In this document: piece by piece, positions 11,936 to 19,362 of the stretch | Numbering within the stretch: position 1 is the stretch's first letter | Layout of the letters: each line of letters begins with the position of its first letter | Source: Cellulomonas cellasea | GTDB taxonomy: Bacteria > Actinomycetota > Actinomycetes > Actinomycetales > Cellulomonadaceae | Assembly (NCBI RefSeq): GCF_030372105.1 | Contig: NZ_JAUDBQ010000014.1 | Span: 56,230-120,229 of the forward strand | DNA: 64,000 nt | Direction of reading: 5' to 3' | The notes under the pieces: generated by a model | Told to the model about the DNA's origin: nothing | Databases searched by the model: none | What the model saw: the letters and a program-made list of their open reading frames with translations, nothing else | Translations under genes and position numbers: made by a program

Positions 11936-11968
11936 GACGCGCTCCGCTCAGTGGGAGCGGAGCGCGTC
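11936..11968. terminator. Bidirectional hairpin between ldh and the DUF7218-like gene
   Basis: A perfect 14-bp stem: GACGCGCTCCGCTC and GAGCGGAGCGCGTC around loop AGTGG. It overlaps the last codons of the convergent gene. There is no T-run, which is common for actinobacterial terminators. Confidence 0.6.
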
Positions 11969-12223
11969 GACCAACTCGTCCTTGCGCATCGTCGAGCGGC
12001 CCGCGATGCCCAACTCGGCCGCCCGCCTGCGGAGGTCGTCGACGGTCCAGTCGTCGTACGACCCGGACTCCCCGCCCTTGCGGCCGACCTCGCCGCGTGA
12101 GCTGTCAGCCGCAGCGTTGGCGATGCGCGCCGACTTCTCCTTGCTGTTCCCCTCGTCGCGGAGCCGCTCGTAGAGCTCCTTGTCCTTGACGCCGGGACCG
12201 GGATCCCGCAGCCGACCGGGCAT
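11948..12223 (-). CDS. Small Rho N-domain/DUF7218-like protein
   Basis: A 91-residue, charged, hydrophilic protein. The first half (VKDKELYERLRDEGNSKEKSARIANAAA, described here in two parts: KDKELYERLRDEG and SKEKSARIANAA) matches the small actinobacterial DUF7218 family; the second half (WTVDDLRRRAAELGI, MRKDELVDALR) resembles a SAP/Rho-termination-factor N-terminal helix-extended-loop-helix that can bind nucleic acid. The ATG at 12223 has AGGA about 10 nt upstream; GTG 12232 would add three residues. Role unknown; a DNA- or RNA-binding stress protein is plausible. Confidence 0.7.
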   Translation of the reverse strand: MPGRLRDPGPGVKDKELYERLRDEGNSKEKSARIANAAADSSRGEVGRKGGESGSYDDWTVDDLRRRAAELGIAGRSTMRKDELVDALRSH

Positions 12224-12325
12224 CTCGCCCACTTCCTCTCACTGTGCCGTAGTGCTGCGAGCCAGCACGCGCTGCTAGCCGCGTGGCCAGCGTCGCCGAT
12301 GCGCCCCGGCGCCGCACCTCGAGGA

Positions 12326-13183
12326 TCAGAGGCTGCGCAACACGCTCACAACGCGTCCGAGCACCTGGGCCTGGTCGCCGAGGATCGGCGCGTACGCGTC
12401 GTTGTGGGGCAGCAGCCACACGTGGCCGTCCGCCCGCTTGAAGGTCTTCACGGTGGCCTCGCCGTCGATCATGGCGGCCACGATCTGCCCGTTCTCAGCG
12501 ACGGGCTGGCGCCGCACGACGACCCAGTCGCCATCACAGATCGCCGCGTCGATCATCGAGTCGCCCGCGACCTTGAGCAGGAAGAGCTCCCCGTCGCCCA
12601 CGAGCTGGCGGGGGAGGGGGAACACGTCCTCGACGACCTGCTCGGCGAGGATCGGCCCGCCTGCGGCGATCCGGCCGACGAGTGGCACGTAGGTGGGAAC
12701 CGGGGCCTCATCAGACCCCAGAGGGCCCACGGAGCCGACGGAGCCGCCGGCCGACGGCGCGGCCCAGCGCTGGACGCCGCGTGAGTCATCCCGCTGCACG
12801 ACCTCGATGGCGCGCGGGCGGTTCGGGTCGCGGCGCAGGTAGCCCTTGCGCTCGAGCGAGGTGAGCTGGTGCTTGACGCTCGACGGGCTGGTCAGCCCGA
12901 CCGCGTCGCCGATCTCGCGCATGCTCGGCGGGTAGCCGCGTGACTCCACCGCGGCGCGGACGGTCTCCAGCACGAGCCGCTGCCGAGGCGTGAGCTCGTC
13001 GGACGCGGCGTCGACGTCAGCCTTCCCGACCACGGCGAGCGCGACATCGCCGTCCTGCCGCGCTGAGCGCAGCGCAGTGTCGCCAGCCCCGTCCCTGGCA
13101 GACCCGCTGTCGCGGGACGCGCCGTTCGCCGCCCTGCGGCCCCGTGCGGGGTCGTCCTCGACCGTCCTGCCGTCGCTGCCCAC
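12326..13183 (-). CDS. lexA: SOS repressor LexA
   Basis: LexA represses damage-response genes and cleaves itself when bound to RecA filaments. The 285-residue protein has the winged helix ([29 protein letters not shown]), the Ala-Gly cleavage site in GRIAAGGP, catalytic Ser209 in GDSMID and catalytic Lys246 in TVKTFKR. GTG 13183 is chosen because AGGAGG lies 6 nt upstream; a longer frame to 13447 runs through the operator and promoter and cannot be real. An N-terminal extension of about 60 residues precedes the DNA-binding domain, long for LexA. Two LexA boxes lie in the divergent region, so it is autoregulated. Confidence 0.95.
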   Translation of the reverse strand: MGSDGRTVEDDPARGRRAANGASRDSGSARDGAGDTALRSARQDGDVALAVVGKADVDAASDELTPRQRLVLETVRAAVESRGYPPSMREIGDAVGLTSPSSVKHQLTSLERKGYLRRDPNRPRAIEVVQRDDSRGVQRWAAPSAGGSVGSVGPLGSDEAPVPTYVPLVGRIAAGGPILAEQVVEDVFPLPRQLVGDGELFLLKVAGDSMIDAAICDGDWVVVRRQPVAENGQIVAAMIDGEATVKTFKRADGHVWLLPHNDAYAPILGDQAQVLGRVVSVLRSL

Positions 13184-13286
13184 CGTTGGCCTCCTGAGGT
13201 GTGTCGTCGCGCTCCCGCGACGCCGTCCGTTGGGCCGAACGGGGTCCCGTGTCAGCGCCTCGTGATGGTCTGTCGCCTGCTGCGCC

Positions 13287-13315
13287 AGCCTAGGGGAGCG
13301 GGGCCGTTCGATCAA
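13287..13315 (-). promoter_or_regulatory. lexA promoter
   Basis: On the minus strand TTGATC (13310-13315) and TAGGCT (13287-13292) are separated by exactly 17 bp. The LexA box at 13312-13327 overlaps the -35, so bound LexA would block RNA polymerase. The transcript would have a leader of about 95 nt. Confidence 0.6.
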
Positions 13316-13327
13316 ACATTTGTTCGA
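13312..13327. promoter_or_regulatory. LexA (SOS) box of lexA
   Basis: TCAAACATTTGTTCGA, one mismatch from the actinobacterial consensus TCGAAC-N4-GTTCGA. It overlaps the lexA -35 element. Confidence 0.8.
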
Positions 13328-13334
13328 GCGAGTC

Positions 13335-13364
13335 TCGACAGTCGGGGCGGCGAGGTGGTAGACA
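13335..13364 (+). promoter_or_regulatory. Candidate promoter of the LysM gene
   Basis: TCGACA (13335-13340) and TAGACA (13359-13364) with an 18-bp spacer. The -10 lacks the usual final T. The second LexA box would lie just downstream of the transcript start. Confidence 0.35.
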
Positions 13365-13379
13365 TCGTACAAGCGTTCG

Positions 13380-13395
13380 ACGAACAGGTGTTCGA
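13380..13395. promoter_or_regulatory. LexA (SOS) box of the LysM gene
   Basis: ACGAACAGGTGTTCGA, one mismatch from TCGAAC-N4-GTTCGA. It lies 16 nt before the ATG of the LysM gene and 5 nt before its AGGAGG ribosome site, where LexA could act as a roadblock. Confidence 0.8.
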
Positions 13396-13411
13396 CAGAG
13401 AGGAGGCGACC

Positions 13412-13903
13412 ATGAGCACGATCGCGATCGGCCCAGTCGCGAACCATGGCGGAGCCGTGGTCATCCCCTTCCCCGCGAGGCGCCCGCAGGCGTCGGCCCG
13501 CTTGGCGGCACAGCGCCCGCAGGCTGAGGCCTCACAGCGGCGCCCCGCCGCCGTGGCGCGGCCGCAGCAGGCTGTCGCGCACGGAATGCGGGGCGCTGAG
13601 CACTCGGCCGCACCGCTGCGGCTGACCGCCCGTGGCCGTCGCGTGGTCGCGCTGCTCTCCCTCATGCTCGTCACCGCGTTCGCCCTGATCGGGACGAAGG
13701 CCGTGGCAGGCGGGCCGCAGCGCGCGCTGGAGGTCGAGACGTACACGGTGGCCGCCGGCGACACGCTGTGGGCGTTGGCGACGGAGCTGGCTGCTCCGGG
13801 CGAGGACGTCCGCGACGTGATCTTGGAGTTGGTCGAGCTCAATGGCGGCGGCGGAGCCGGGCTCACGGCGGGTCAGCGGATCCTCCTGCCGGTCGAGCGC
13901 TGA
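13412..13903 (+). CDS. SOS-controlled membrane protein with LysM domain (ChiZ/DivS/YneA-type division suppressor)
   Basis: A 163-residue protein: a disordered Ala/Gln/Arg-rich cytoplasmic part (about 1-70), one membrane segment ([18 protein letters not shown], about 76-95), then an external LysM domain ([17 protein letters not shown] to the end) that binds peptidoglycan. Divergent from lexA with its own LexA box, it holds the position and architecture of mycobacterial ChiZ (Rv2719c), corynebacterial DivS and Bacillus YneA, which stop cell division during DNA damage. ATG 13412 has AGGAGG 5 nt upstream. Peptidoglycan hydrolase activity, claimed for ChiZ, cannot be read from the sequence. Confidence 0.85.
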   Translation: MSTIAIGPVANHGGAVVIPFPARRPQASARLAAQRPQAEASQRRPAAVARPQQAVAHGMRGAEHSAAPLRLTARGRRVVALLSLMLVTAFALIGTKAVAGGPQRALEVETYTVAAGDTLWALATELAAPGEDVRDVILELVELNGGGGAGLTAGQRILLPVER

Positions 13904-14063
13904 CGCGCCTCACAGCCACCTGCCTTGCAGGTCGAGGACCAGACGTCATAGGTTCTTTGCTGGCGTCTGTCAATGGCGCCGTGATGCCGTGCTCCAGCGC
14001 GGCACGTCGTCAAACCGGTCCTCTGCCGCCACGCGCGGCAGGCGAGCTGGTGAGGAGCCTCCT

Positions 14064-14567
14064 GTGCACTGCCCGTTCTGTCGGCACGCGGACTCGCGCG
14101 TGGTCGACTCGCGCACCTCAGACGACGGCGCCTCCATCCGTCGTCGCCGTCAGTGCCCCGAGTGCAACCGCAGGTTCTCCACGGTCGAGACGGCGAGCCT
14201 CTCGGTCGTTAAGCGTTCAGGCGTCACCGAGCCGTTCAGCCGCGAGAAGGTCGTCAACGGCGTCCGCAAGGCATGTCAGGGCCGCCCGGTCAGCGATGAC
14301 GACCTCGCCCTGCTCGCCCAGCGCGTCGAGGAGACGATCCGCGCGAGCGGCACCGCCGAGCTCGACGCCTATGAGATCGGCCTGACCATCCTTGGCCCGC
14401 TGCGCGAGCTCGACGAGGTCGCCTACCTGCGGTTCGCCAGCGTCTACCAGGCGTTCAACTCCCTCGAGGACTTCGAGGCCGCCATCACGGTGCTGCGCGC
14501 CGAGCGCGATGTCGCGAACGACGAGGCGCAGGCCCCCGGTGACGAGGCCCGCTCGGAGCAGGGCTGA
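14064..14567 (+). CDS. nrdR: Transcriptional repressor NrdR
   Basis: NrdR represses ribonucleotide reductase genes according to ATP/dATP levels. The 167-residue protein has the N-terminal zinc ribbon (CPFC near residue 3 and CPEC near residue 31), the [15 protein letters not shown] segment, and an ATP-cone domain ([18 protein letters not shown]). GTG 14064 is fixed by the conserved start VHCPFC and by GAGG upstream. It is next to the LysM/lexA pair as in mycobacteria. The acidic C-terminal tail after residue 150 is variable. No NrdR box is seen nearby; its targets are outside the window. Confidence 0.95.
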   Translation: MHCPFCRHADSRVVDSRTSDDGASIRRRRQCPECNRRFSTVETASLSVVKRSGVTEPFSREKVVNGVRKACQGRPVSDDDLALLAQRVEETIRASGTAELDAYEIGLTILGPLRELDEVAYLRFASVYQAFNSLEDFEAAITVLRAERDVANDEAQAPGDEARSEQG

Positions 14568-14602
14568 GCACGGAGTAGGGCCCGACTGGCGCAGCACAGC
14601 AC

Positions 14603-14641
14603 AAAGGCCCGACCGCGTCTGCAAGACGCGATCGGGCCTTT
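14603..14641. terminator. Bidirectional terminator between nrdR and the acyl-CoA ligase gene
   Basis: An 18-bp stem with one mismatch: AAAGGCCCGACCGCGTCT pairs with AGACGCGATCGGGCCTTT around a GCA loop. A-rich and T-rich ends make it usable on both strands for the convergent genes. Confidence 0.85.
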
Positions 14642-14658
14642 GCTGAGGAATGCCCTGG

Positions 14659-16356
14659 TCAGGCGCGAGCGAGGACCTGGTCCCGCACAACGCGCCGCAG
14701 CACCTTCCCGATCTGTGAGCGGGGCAGGTCGGCGACGATGACGATCTCGCGGGGGACCGCGTAGCGGGCGAGACGCTCCTCGCACCAGGCGCGCACTGCC
14801 GCGAGGTCGATGGCCGGCGAGTTGGTGTCGTCGAGCACGACGGCCGCGACGACCTTCTCGCCCATGTCCCCGCCGGGGACTCCCACGACGGCGACGTCTG
14901 CGACGCCGGGCATCGAGCGCAGGTGGCTCTCGACCTGCGAGGGGTACACCTTGAACCCGCCGGTGACGATCATCTCCTTGATCCGGTCCACCAGCGTGGC
15001 GAACCCGTGCTCGTCGACGACGACGACGTCGCCGGTGCGCAGCCATCCGTCGGGGAGGAGCTGGTCGGCGGTCTCACCGGGGCGGTTCCAGTAGCCGCTG
15101 AACACCTGGGGGCCGCGAATGAGCAGCTCGCCGCGCTCGCCGGGCGCGACGTCGACGGTCGGGTCCTCCTGGTCGACCACGCGGATCTCAGTGCTGGGGA
15201 ACGGCAGGCCGAGGGCGCCGGGCCGGCGCTCGGCGTTGCACGGGTTGCCCAGGGCGACCGGGCTGGTCTCGGTGAGGCCGTAGCCCTCGATGAGCAGCCC
15301 GCCGGTGAGGCGCTCCCACCGGTCGGCGGTGGCGCGGGAGATCGGCATGGCCCCGGCGAGCGAGATGCGGATGGTGCTGAGGTCGGCGCCCGTCTTCTCG
15401 GCGAGCGCGGCGAGCCGGTCGAACATGGGCGCCACGCCGGGCAGGAAGGTGGCGGGGCGGCGGCGCTGGGCGGCGAGGACGGATGCCGGGTCGAACTTGC
15501 CGAACGCGACGAGGGTGGCGCCGATGCGGGCGGCGAACGTGAGGCACAGCGTGAGGCCGAAGGCGTGGAAGAACGGCAGGACGCCGTAGATCGTCTCGGT
15601 CCCGTCCTCGAACTGGGTCCAGGCAGCGCCCTGGACGGCGTTCGAGCCGAGGGAGCGGTGCGTGAGGATCGCGCCCTTGGGGGTGCCGGTGGTCCCGCCG
15701 GTGTACTGGATGGTGGCGATGTCGTCGACGGACGGCGCCGGGTGCGTCGCGGGCAGCGGCTGGGCCTCGTCGACGAGGCGGTGCCATTCGAGCGCGCCGG
15801 CGGGCACGGGCCCGCGCAGGGCGGCGCGCTGCTTGCGGGCGGCGGGGACGGGGAGCGTGAGGGCGATCCGCTTGACGCGGGGCAGGTCGCGGGTGAGGTC
15901 GACGGCGATCAGGTGGCGGAGCTGGGTGTTCTGCTGCACCTCGGCGACACGGGCCGCTGTCGGCTCCCAGCAGATCGCGGCGACGGCGCCGGAGTCGGCG
16001 AGCTGGTGCTCGAGCTCGGAGGCCGAGTAGGTGGGGTTGTGCTCGACGACCACTGCGCCGAGGCGCAGGATCGCCCAGAAGGCCACGACGTGGGTGTGGC
16101 AGTTGGGTAGCGCGATCGCGACCCGATCACCGCGCTGGACGCCGAGGGCGAGGAGCGCGCCTGCGGCGCGTTCCACCTCGTCGAGGAGCTGGCGGTAAGT
16201 GGTGGTCTGGCCTTCGAAGTCGACGGCGACGCGATCCGGGAAGCGCTGGGCGGCGCGTTCGAGGGTGGCCGTCAGCGGCTCGTCGGGAATGTCGATCTTC
16301 GGGGGCACGCCGGTCGGGTAGGACGCGAGCCAGGGGTGTCCGAGGGTTGATTCCAC
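14659..16356 (-). CDS. Long-chain acyl-CoA synthetase (AMP-binding family)
   Basis: Activates a fatty acid to acyl-AMP and then acyl-CoA. The 565-residue protein has the adenylate-forming signature YTGGTTGTPKGAILTH, the GYGLTETSP motif, the hinge/ATP region DGWLRTGDVVVVDE and the C-terminal KEMIVTGGFKVYPSQVE with the catalytic lysine region near PRSQIGKVLRR. Organisation and length match FadD-type ligases. GTG 16356 is supported by a leaderless -10 (TACGAT) 6 nt upstream. A large palindrome covers the promoter, so a repressor that senses a fatty acid or acyl-CoA is likely. Exact chain-length preference cannot be told. Confidence 0.88.
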   Translation of the reverse strand: MESTLGHPWLASYPTGVPPKIDIPDEPLTATLERAAQRFPDRVAVDFEGQTTTYRQLLDEVERAAGALLALGVQRGDRVAIALPNCHTHVVAFWAILRLGAVVVEHNPTYSASELEHQLADSGAVAAICWEPTAARVAEVQQNTQLRHLIAVDLTRDLPRVKRIALTLPVPAARKQRAALRGPVPAGALEWHRLVDEAQPLPATHPAPSVDDIATIQYTGGTTGTPKGAILTHRSLGSNAVQGAAWTQFEDGTETIYGVLPFFHAFGLTLCLTFAARIGATLVAFGKFDPASVLAAQRRRPATFLPGVAPMFDRLAALAEKTGADLSTIRISLAGAMPISRATADRWERLTGGLLIEGYGLTETSPVALGNPCNAERRPGALGLPFPSTEIRVVDQEDPTVDVAPGERGELLIRGPQVFSGYWNRPGETADQLLPDGWLRTGDVVVVDEHGFATLVDRIKEMIVTGGFKVYPSQVESHLRSMPGVADVAVVGVPGGDMGEKVVAAVVLDDTNSPAIDLAAVRAWCEERLARYAVPREIVIVADLPRSQIGKVLRRVVRDQVLARA

Positions 16357-16362
16357 CTCGCC

Positions 16363-16368
16363 ATCGTA
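16363..16368 (-). promoter_or_regulatory. Leaderless -10 element of the acyl-CoA ligase gene
   Basis: TACGAT on the minus strand, six bases before GTG 16356. The outer edge of the palindromic operator overlaps it. Confidence 0.55.
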
Positions 16369-16389
16369 ACCTACGCTCCCGTAAGTTAC
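16366..16389. promoter_or_regulatory. 24-bp palindromic operator over the acyl-CoA ligase promoter
   Basis: Left arm GTAACCTACG and right arm CGTAAGTTAC around CTCC; 9 of 10 pairs are symmetrical. It fills the space from the -10 into the -35 side, so binding would shut the promoter. The size and the TAAC/GTTA half-sites resemble operators of TetR-family regulators of fatty-acid genes. No regulator gene is adjacent. Confidence 0.65.
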
Positions 16390-16440
16390 TAGAGAGTAGG
16401 TACGGCCTTCACAAGCCGCTCAGACTGTCAAGGCACATGC

Positions 16441-17490
16441 TCACAGATCGCTCGAACGCGGTCCCCAGAGGTTCACGCCGGCATCGACCGCGTCCGCGTC
16501 GATCGCCTCGAGCTCGGACTCAGTCAGCGGCGGGCCGTCCAGCGCTGCCAGGTTCTCCTCGAGCTGGGCCGAGGTGCGGGCGCCGAGCACCACAGTCGTC
16601 ACACGCGGGTCGCGCAGGGCCCACGCGATCGCCAGTTGCGCCAAGGACTGCCCGCGTGACAGGGCGACCGCATTGAGCGCGCGGACATGGGCCACGTTCT
16701 CCTCGCTCAGATAGGAGGCGCGCAGCGGCCCGCCTCGGGCGGCCCGGGAGTCCGCGGGCACGCCGGTGAGATACCTGTCGGTGAGCATCCCCTGGGCCAG
16801 TGGCGAGAACGCTGCGACGCCGAGCCCGCCCTGGGCCGCGACATCGAGCAACGACCTGCCATCCGCCGTCGGGTCGGGCCGCTCGATCCACCGATTGAGC
16901 ATCGAGTACGCGGGCTGGGCCACCGTGAGGGTCACGCCGAGCCTGCGGGCCACGTCGAGCGCCTGCGCCGTGCGGGCCGCGGAGTAGGAGGAGACGCCCA
17001 CAGCCCGCGCGCGTCCTGACGCGACGGCGGCGCCGAGTGCCCCGATCGTCTCCTCGAGCGGGGTGCTCGCATCGAACCGGTGGCTGTAGAACACATCGAC
17101 GTGGTCCAGCCCGAGGCGCCGCAGCGACTGGTCGAGGGAGGCGAGCAGGTACTTGCGCGACCCGTGCTCCCCATACGGCCCGGGCCACTGCCGGTAGCCG
17201 GCCTTGGTGGTGATGACGAGCTCGTCGCGGCGCGACCTCAGGTCGCCGGCGAGCAGCCTGCCCATCGTGAGCTCCGCGGCGCCCGGCGGCGGCCCGTAGT
17301 TGTTCGCGAGGTCCAGGTGCGTGACGCCGAGCTCGACGGCCCGCAGCACTAGGGCCCGCTGGGCGTCGAACGCCGTGGACTCCCCGAAGTTCTGCCAGAG
17401 GCCTAGCGTGACCACAGGCAGCCACAGCCCGCTGCGCCCGCATCGGCGCAGGGGGAGCGGGGACGCATTGGCTGTGGGCGCGTCGTGCAT
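16441..17490 (-). CDS. Aldo/keto reductase, YghZ (L-glyceraldehyde 3-phosphate reductase)-like
   Basis: An NADPH-dependent reductase of aldehydes. The 349-residue TIM-barrel protein keeps the catalytic tetrad: Asp and Tyr in HLDLANNYG, Lys in ITTKAGY and His in FYSHRFD. The KAGYRQWPGPYGEHGSRKYL stretch is typical of the YghZ/AKR14 group, which reduces L-glyceraldehyde 3-phosphate and methylglyoxal. The ATG at 17490 has TAACGT 6 nt upstream (leaderless). It stands alone, 84 bp downstream of nothing on its own strand but upstream of the acyl-CoA ligase promoter region. Confidence 0.88.
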   Translation of the reverse strand: MHDAPTANASPLPLRRCGRSGLWLPVVTLGLWQNFGESTAFDAQRALVLRAVELGVTHLDLANNYGPPPGAAELTMGRLLAGDLRSRRDELVITTKAGYRQWPGPYGEHGSRKYLLASLDQSLRRLGLDHVDVFYSHRFDASTPLEETIGALGAAVASGRARAVGVSSYSAARTAQALDVARRLGVTLTVAQPAYSMLNRWIERPDPTADGRSLLDVAAQGGLGVAAFSPLAQGMLTDRYLTGVPADSRAARGGPLRASYLSEENVAHVRALNAVALSRGQSLAQLAIAWALRDPRVTTVVLGARTSAQLEENLAALDGPPLTESELEAIDADAVDAGVNLWGPRSSDL

Positions 17491-17496
17491 GCGTCG

Positions 17497-17502
17497 ACGT
17501 TA
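17497..17502 (-). promoter_or_regulatory. Leaderless -10 element of the aldo/keto reductase gene
   Basis: TAACGT on the minus strand, six bases before ATG 17490. Confidence 0.55.
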
Positions 17503-17699
17503 GCCGGATCCACCCGCCCCGACCGCACCGGCCACCCCGGCCGCGCAACCCGCCCCTGCGTGGTCCACGACAGGATCTGCCAGGCCCTTGGCAGGGCAAT
17601 GCGTTGGCATTCGGCGCCGATGTCGGCAAGGCTGGACCGGTGGCGCCGCGGAACCCCCGCTCGCCGCCCCACAAGCAGTACCCATGAGGAGGCACCGCG

Positions 17700-17897
17700 A
17701 TGGCGCAGAACGACGACAGGGCGACCGCACCAGCGGCGTCTGAGGACGCCAAGGCGAAGTTCCGCGAGGCGCTCGACCGCAAGAAGGCGGCGCAGCACCG
17801 CACGGCGGACGGCTCGACGAACACAGGCTCCGTGCACAGCTCCGAGACCGCCGGTCCCGTGCAACGACAGTTCCGGCGCAAGTCCGGGTCGGCGTGA
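17700..17897 (+). CDS. DUF5302 family small protein
   Basis: A 65-residue hydrophilic protein. AKAKFREALDRKKAAQHR, a VHSSETAGP segment and the basic end QFRRKSGSA are the marks of the actinobacterial DUF5302 family. Function unknown; the charge pattern suggests a cytoplasmic nucleic-acid- or ribosome-associated protein, which is only a guess. The ATG has GAGGAG about 8 nt upstream. The 209 bp before it hold the divergent aldo/keto reductase promoter and nothing else I can name. Confidence 0.75.
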   Translation: MAQNDDRATAPAASEDAKAKFREALDRKKAAQHRTADGSTNTGSVHSSETAGPVQRQFRRKSGSA

Positions 17898-17975
17898 CCG
17901 CACTCGGCAGCCTGCGCGCAGGCTGATCGACCCGCGGCCGAGCGGCCACGGGCGCACCGGCCGGGTGACCTCGGT

Positions 17976-18005
17976 TGGGCGACAGACAGGCTGGGCGACA
18001 GACAG
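17976..18005. repeat. Two 14-bp direct repeats
   Basis: TGGGCGACAGACAG occurs at 17976-17989 and 17992-18005, a 16-bp period. The second copy runs into the terminator stem that follows. Confidence 0.5.
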
Positions 18006-18047
18006 ACGGCGATGGCCGGGACTCATGTCCCGGCCATCGCCGTCTGT
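18002..18047. terminator. Perfect 21-bp stem terminator between DUF5302 and serA
   Basis: Arms at 18002-18022 and 18027-18047 pair without a mismatch around a TCAT loop (5' arm begins ACAGACGGCGATGG). It lies between convergent genes. Confidence 0.75.
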
Positions 18048-18065
18048 CGCTTGACTGCCGTGGGA

Positions 18066-19265
18066 TCAGGTCAGCAGGCGCAGCCGCACCGACTCGGGGC
18101 GCGAGGCGAGGGCTTCGACCACCGCGGGGTCGACAGCCGCGCCGGCGTCGGTGACGACGTAGCCGATCTCGCCGCGTGTCGACAGCAGCTGGCCCTCGAT
18201 GTTGACGCCATGCTCGGCGAGGGTCGCGTTGACCGCCGCCAGCACGCCCGGGACGTTGCGGTGCAGGTACGCGAGGCGGTGCGCGTCCGGCCGCCGGTCG
18301 AGGGCCACATTGGGCAGGTTGACGCTCAGCGTGGTCGAGCCGGTGGTGAGGTAGTCGCGCAGCTTGTTCGAGACGAACTGGCCGATGGCCTCCTGCGCCT
18401 CCTCGGTGGAACCACCCGTGTGGGGGGTGAGGATGACGTTCGGCAGCCCGCGCAGCTCGGAGTCGAAGGGGTCGCCCTTGCGCTTGGGCTCCACGGGGAA
18501 GACGTCCACGGCCGCGCCGCTGATGTGGCCCGAGACGACGGCGTCACGCAATGCGGAGTAGTCGACGACGAAGCCGCGCGACAGGTTGAGGAACACCGCG
18601 CCCGGGCGCATCGCCGCGAACTGCTTCGCGCCGAAGAGCCCGGCGTTCCCGCCGCGCCCGTCCACGTGCAGGGTGACGATGTCCGCGACCTCGAGCACCT
18701 CGTCCAGCGAGGCGGCCCGGCGGGCGTTGCCCAGCGCGAGCTTCTCCGAGGTGTCGTAGAAGACCACGGACATGCCCAGGTTCTCGGCGAGGACCGAGAG
18801 CTGGGTGCCGATGTTGCCGTAGCCGACGATGCCGAGGGTCCGCCCGCGGACCTCGTGCGCGCCTGTCGCCGACTTGTTCCACACACCGTCGTGCATCGAG
18901 CGGTCGAACTCGGTGAGGCGGCGGGTGAGGGCGATGATCTCGGAGATCGCCAGCTCGACGACCGAGCGCGTGTTCGAGAACGGCGCGTTGAACGTCGCCA
19001 CGCCACGGGAGGCGGCGGCCGCCAGGTCGATCTGGTTGGTGCCGATGCAGTAGGCGCCGATCGCCACGAGGTCCGGGGCCTGCTCGAGCACCGCCGCGGA
19101 GACGTGGGTCTTGGAGCGGATGCCGAGGAGGTGGACCCCCTGCAGCGCCTCGACGAGCTCGGACTCGTCCAGGGCGCCGGTGCGGGTGGTCACCTCGAAC
19201 CCGGCGTCTTCGAGGATCGACTTGGCCTGGGGATGGAGGTTCTCAAGGAGAAGGGCGCGCAGCAC
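18066..19265 (-). CDS. serA: D-3-phosphoglycerate dehydrogenase
   Basis: Catalyses the first step of serine synthesis, oxidising 3-phosphoglycerate. The protein has the N-terminal substrate domain (GIRSKTHVSA), the Rossmann motif GIVGYGNIGTQLS, catalytic histidine in LTPHTGGSTEEAQ and a C-terminal ACT domain (HRNVPGVLAAVNATLAEHG) for serine feedback. At 399 residues it is the short E. coli-like type, not the 530-residue mycobacterial type. GTG 19265 is chosen because the product then starts VLRALLLENLHP as in homologues; a TTG at 19301 would add 12 unsupported residues. CACCAT lies 6 nt before the GTG, a weak leaderless -10. Confidence 0.92.
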   Translation of the reverse strand: MLRALLLENLHPQAKSILEDAGFEVTTRTGALDESELVEALQGVHLLGIRSKTHVSAAVLEQAPDLVAIGAYCIGTNQIDLAAAASRGVATFNAPFSNTRSVVELAISEIIALTRRLTEFDRSMHDGVWNKSATGAHEVRGRTLGIVGYGNIGTQLSVLAENLGMSVVFYDTSEKLALGNARRAASLDEVLEVADIVTLHVDGRGGNAGLFGAKQFAAMRPGAVFLNLSRGFVVDYSALRDAVVSGHISGAAVDVFPVEPKRKGDPFDSELRGLPNVILTPHTGGSTEEAQEAIGQFVSNKLRDYLTTGSTTLSVNLPNVALDRRPDAHRLAYLHRNVPGVLAAVNATLAEHGVNIEGQLLSTRGEIGYVVTDAGAAVDPAVVEALASRPESVRLRLLT

Positions 19266-19362
19266 GCCCCTATGGTGCGCCTCCCCGCCGCGAGACCCCA
19301 AGCCGGTCCCGTCCCTCGGACACGGACGGCCGAGCCACGGCGGCGCGACGGGAAGGCGGCGC

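Noticed and set aside
12326..13447. lexA with a start at 13447
   Set aside because: The extra part would translate through the lexA promoter, both LexA boxes and the start of the divergent gene; GTG 13183 has an ideal ribosome site.
13904..14063. Possible cobalamin riboswitch or NrdR box before nrdR
   Set aside because: I looked for the B12-box sequence and for an NrdR palindrome and found neither.
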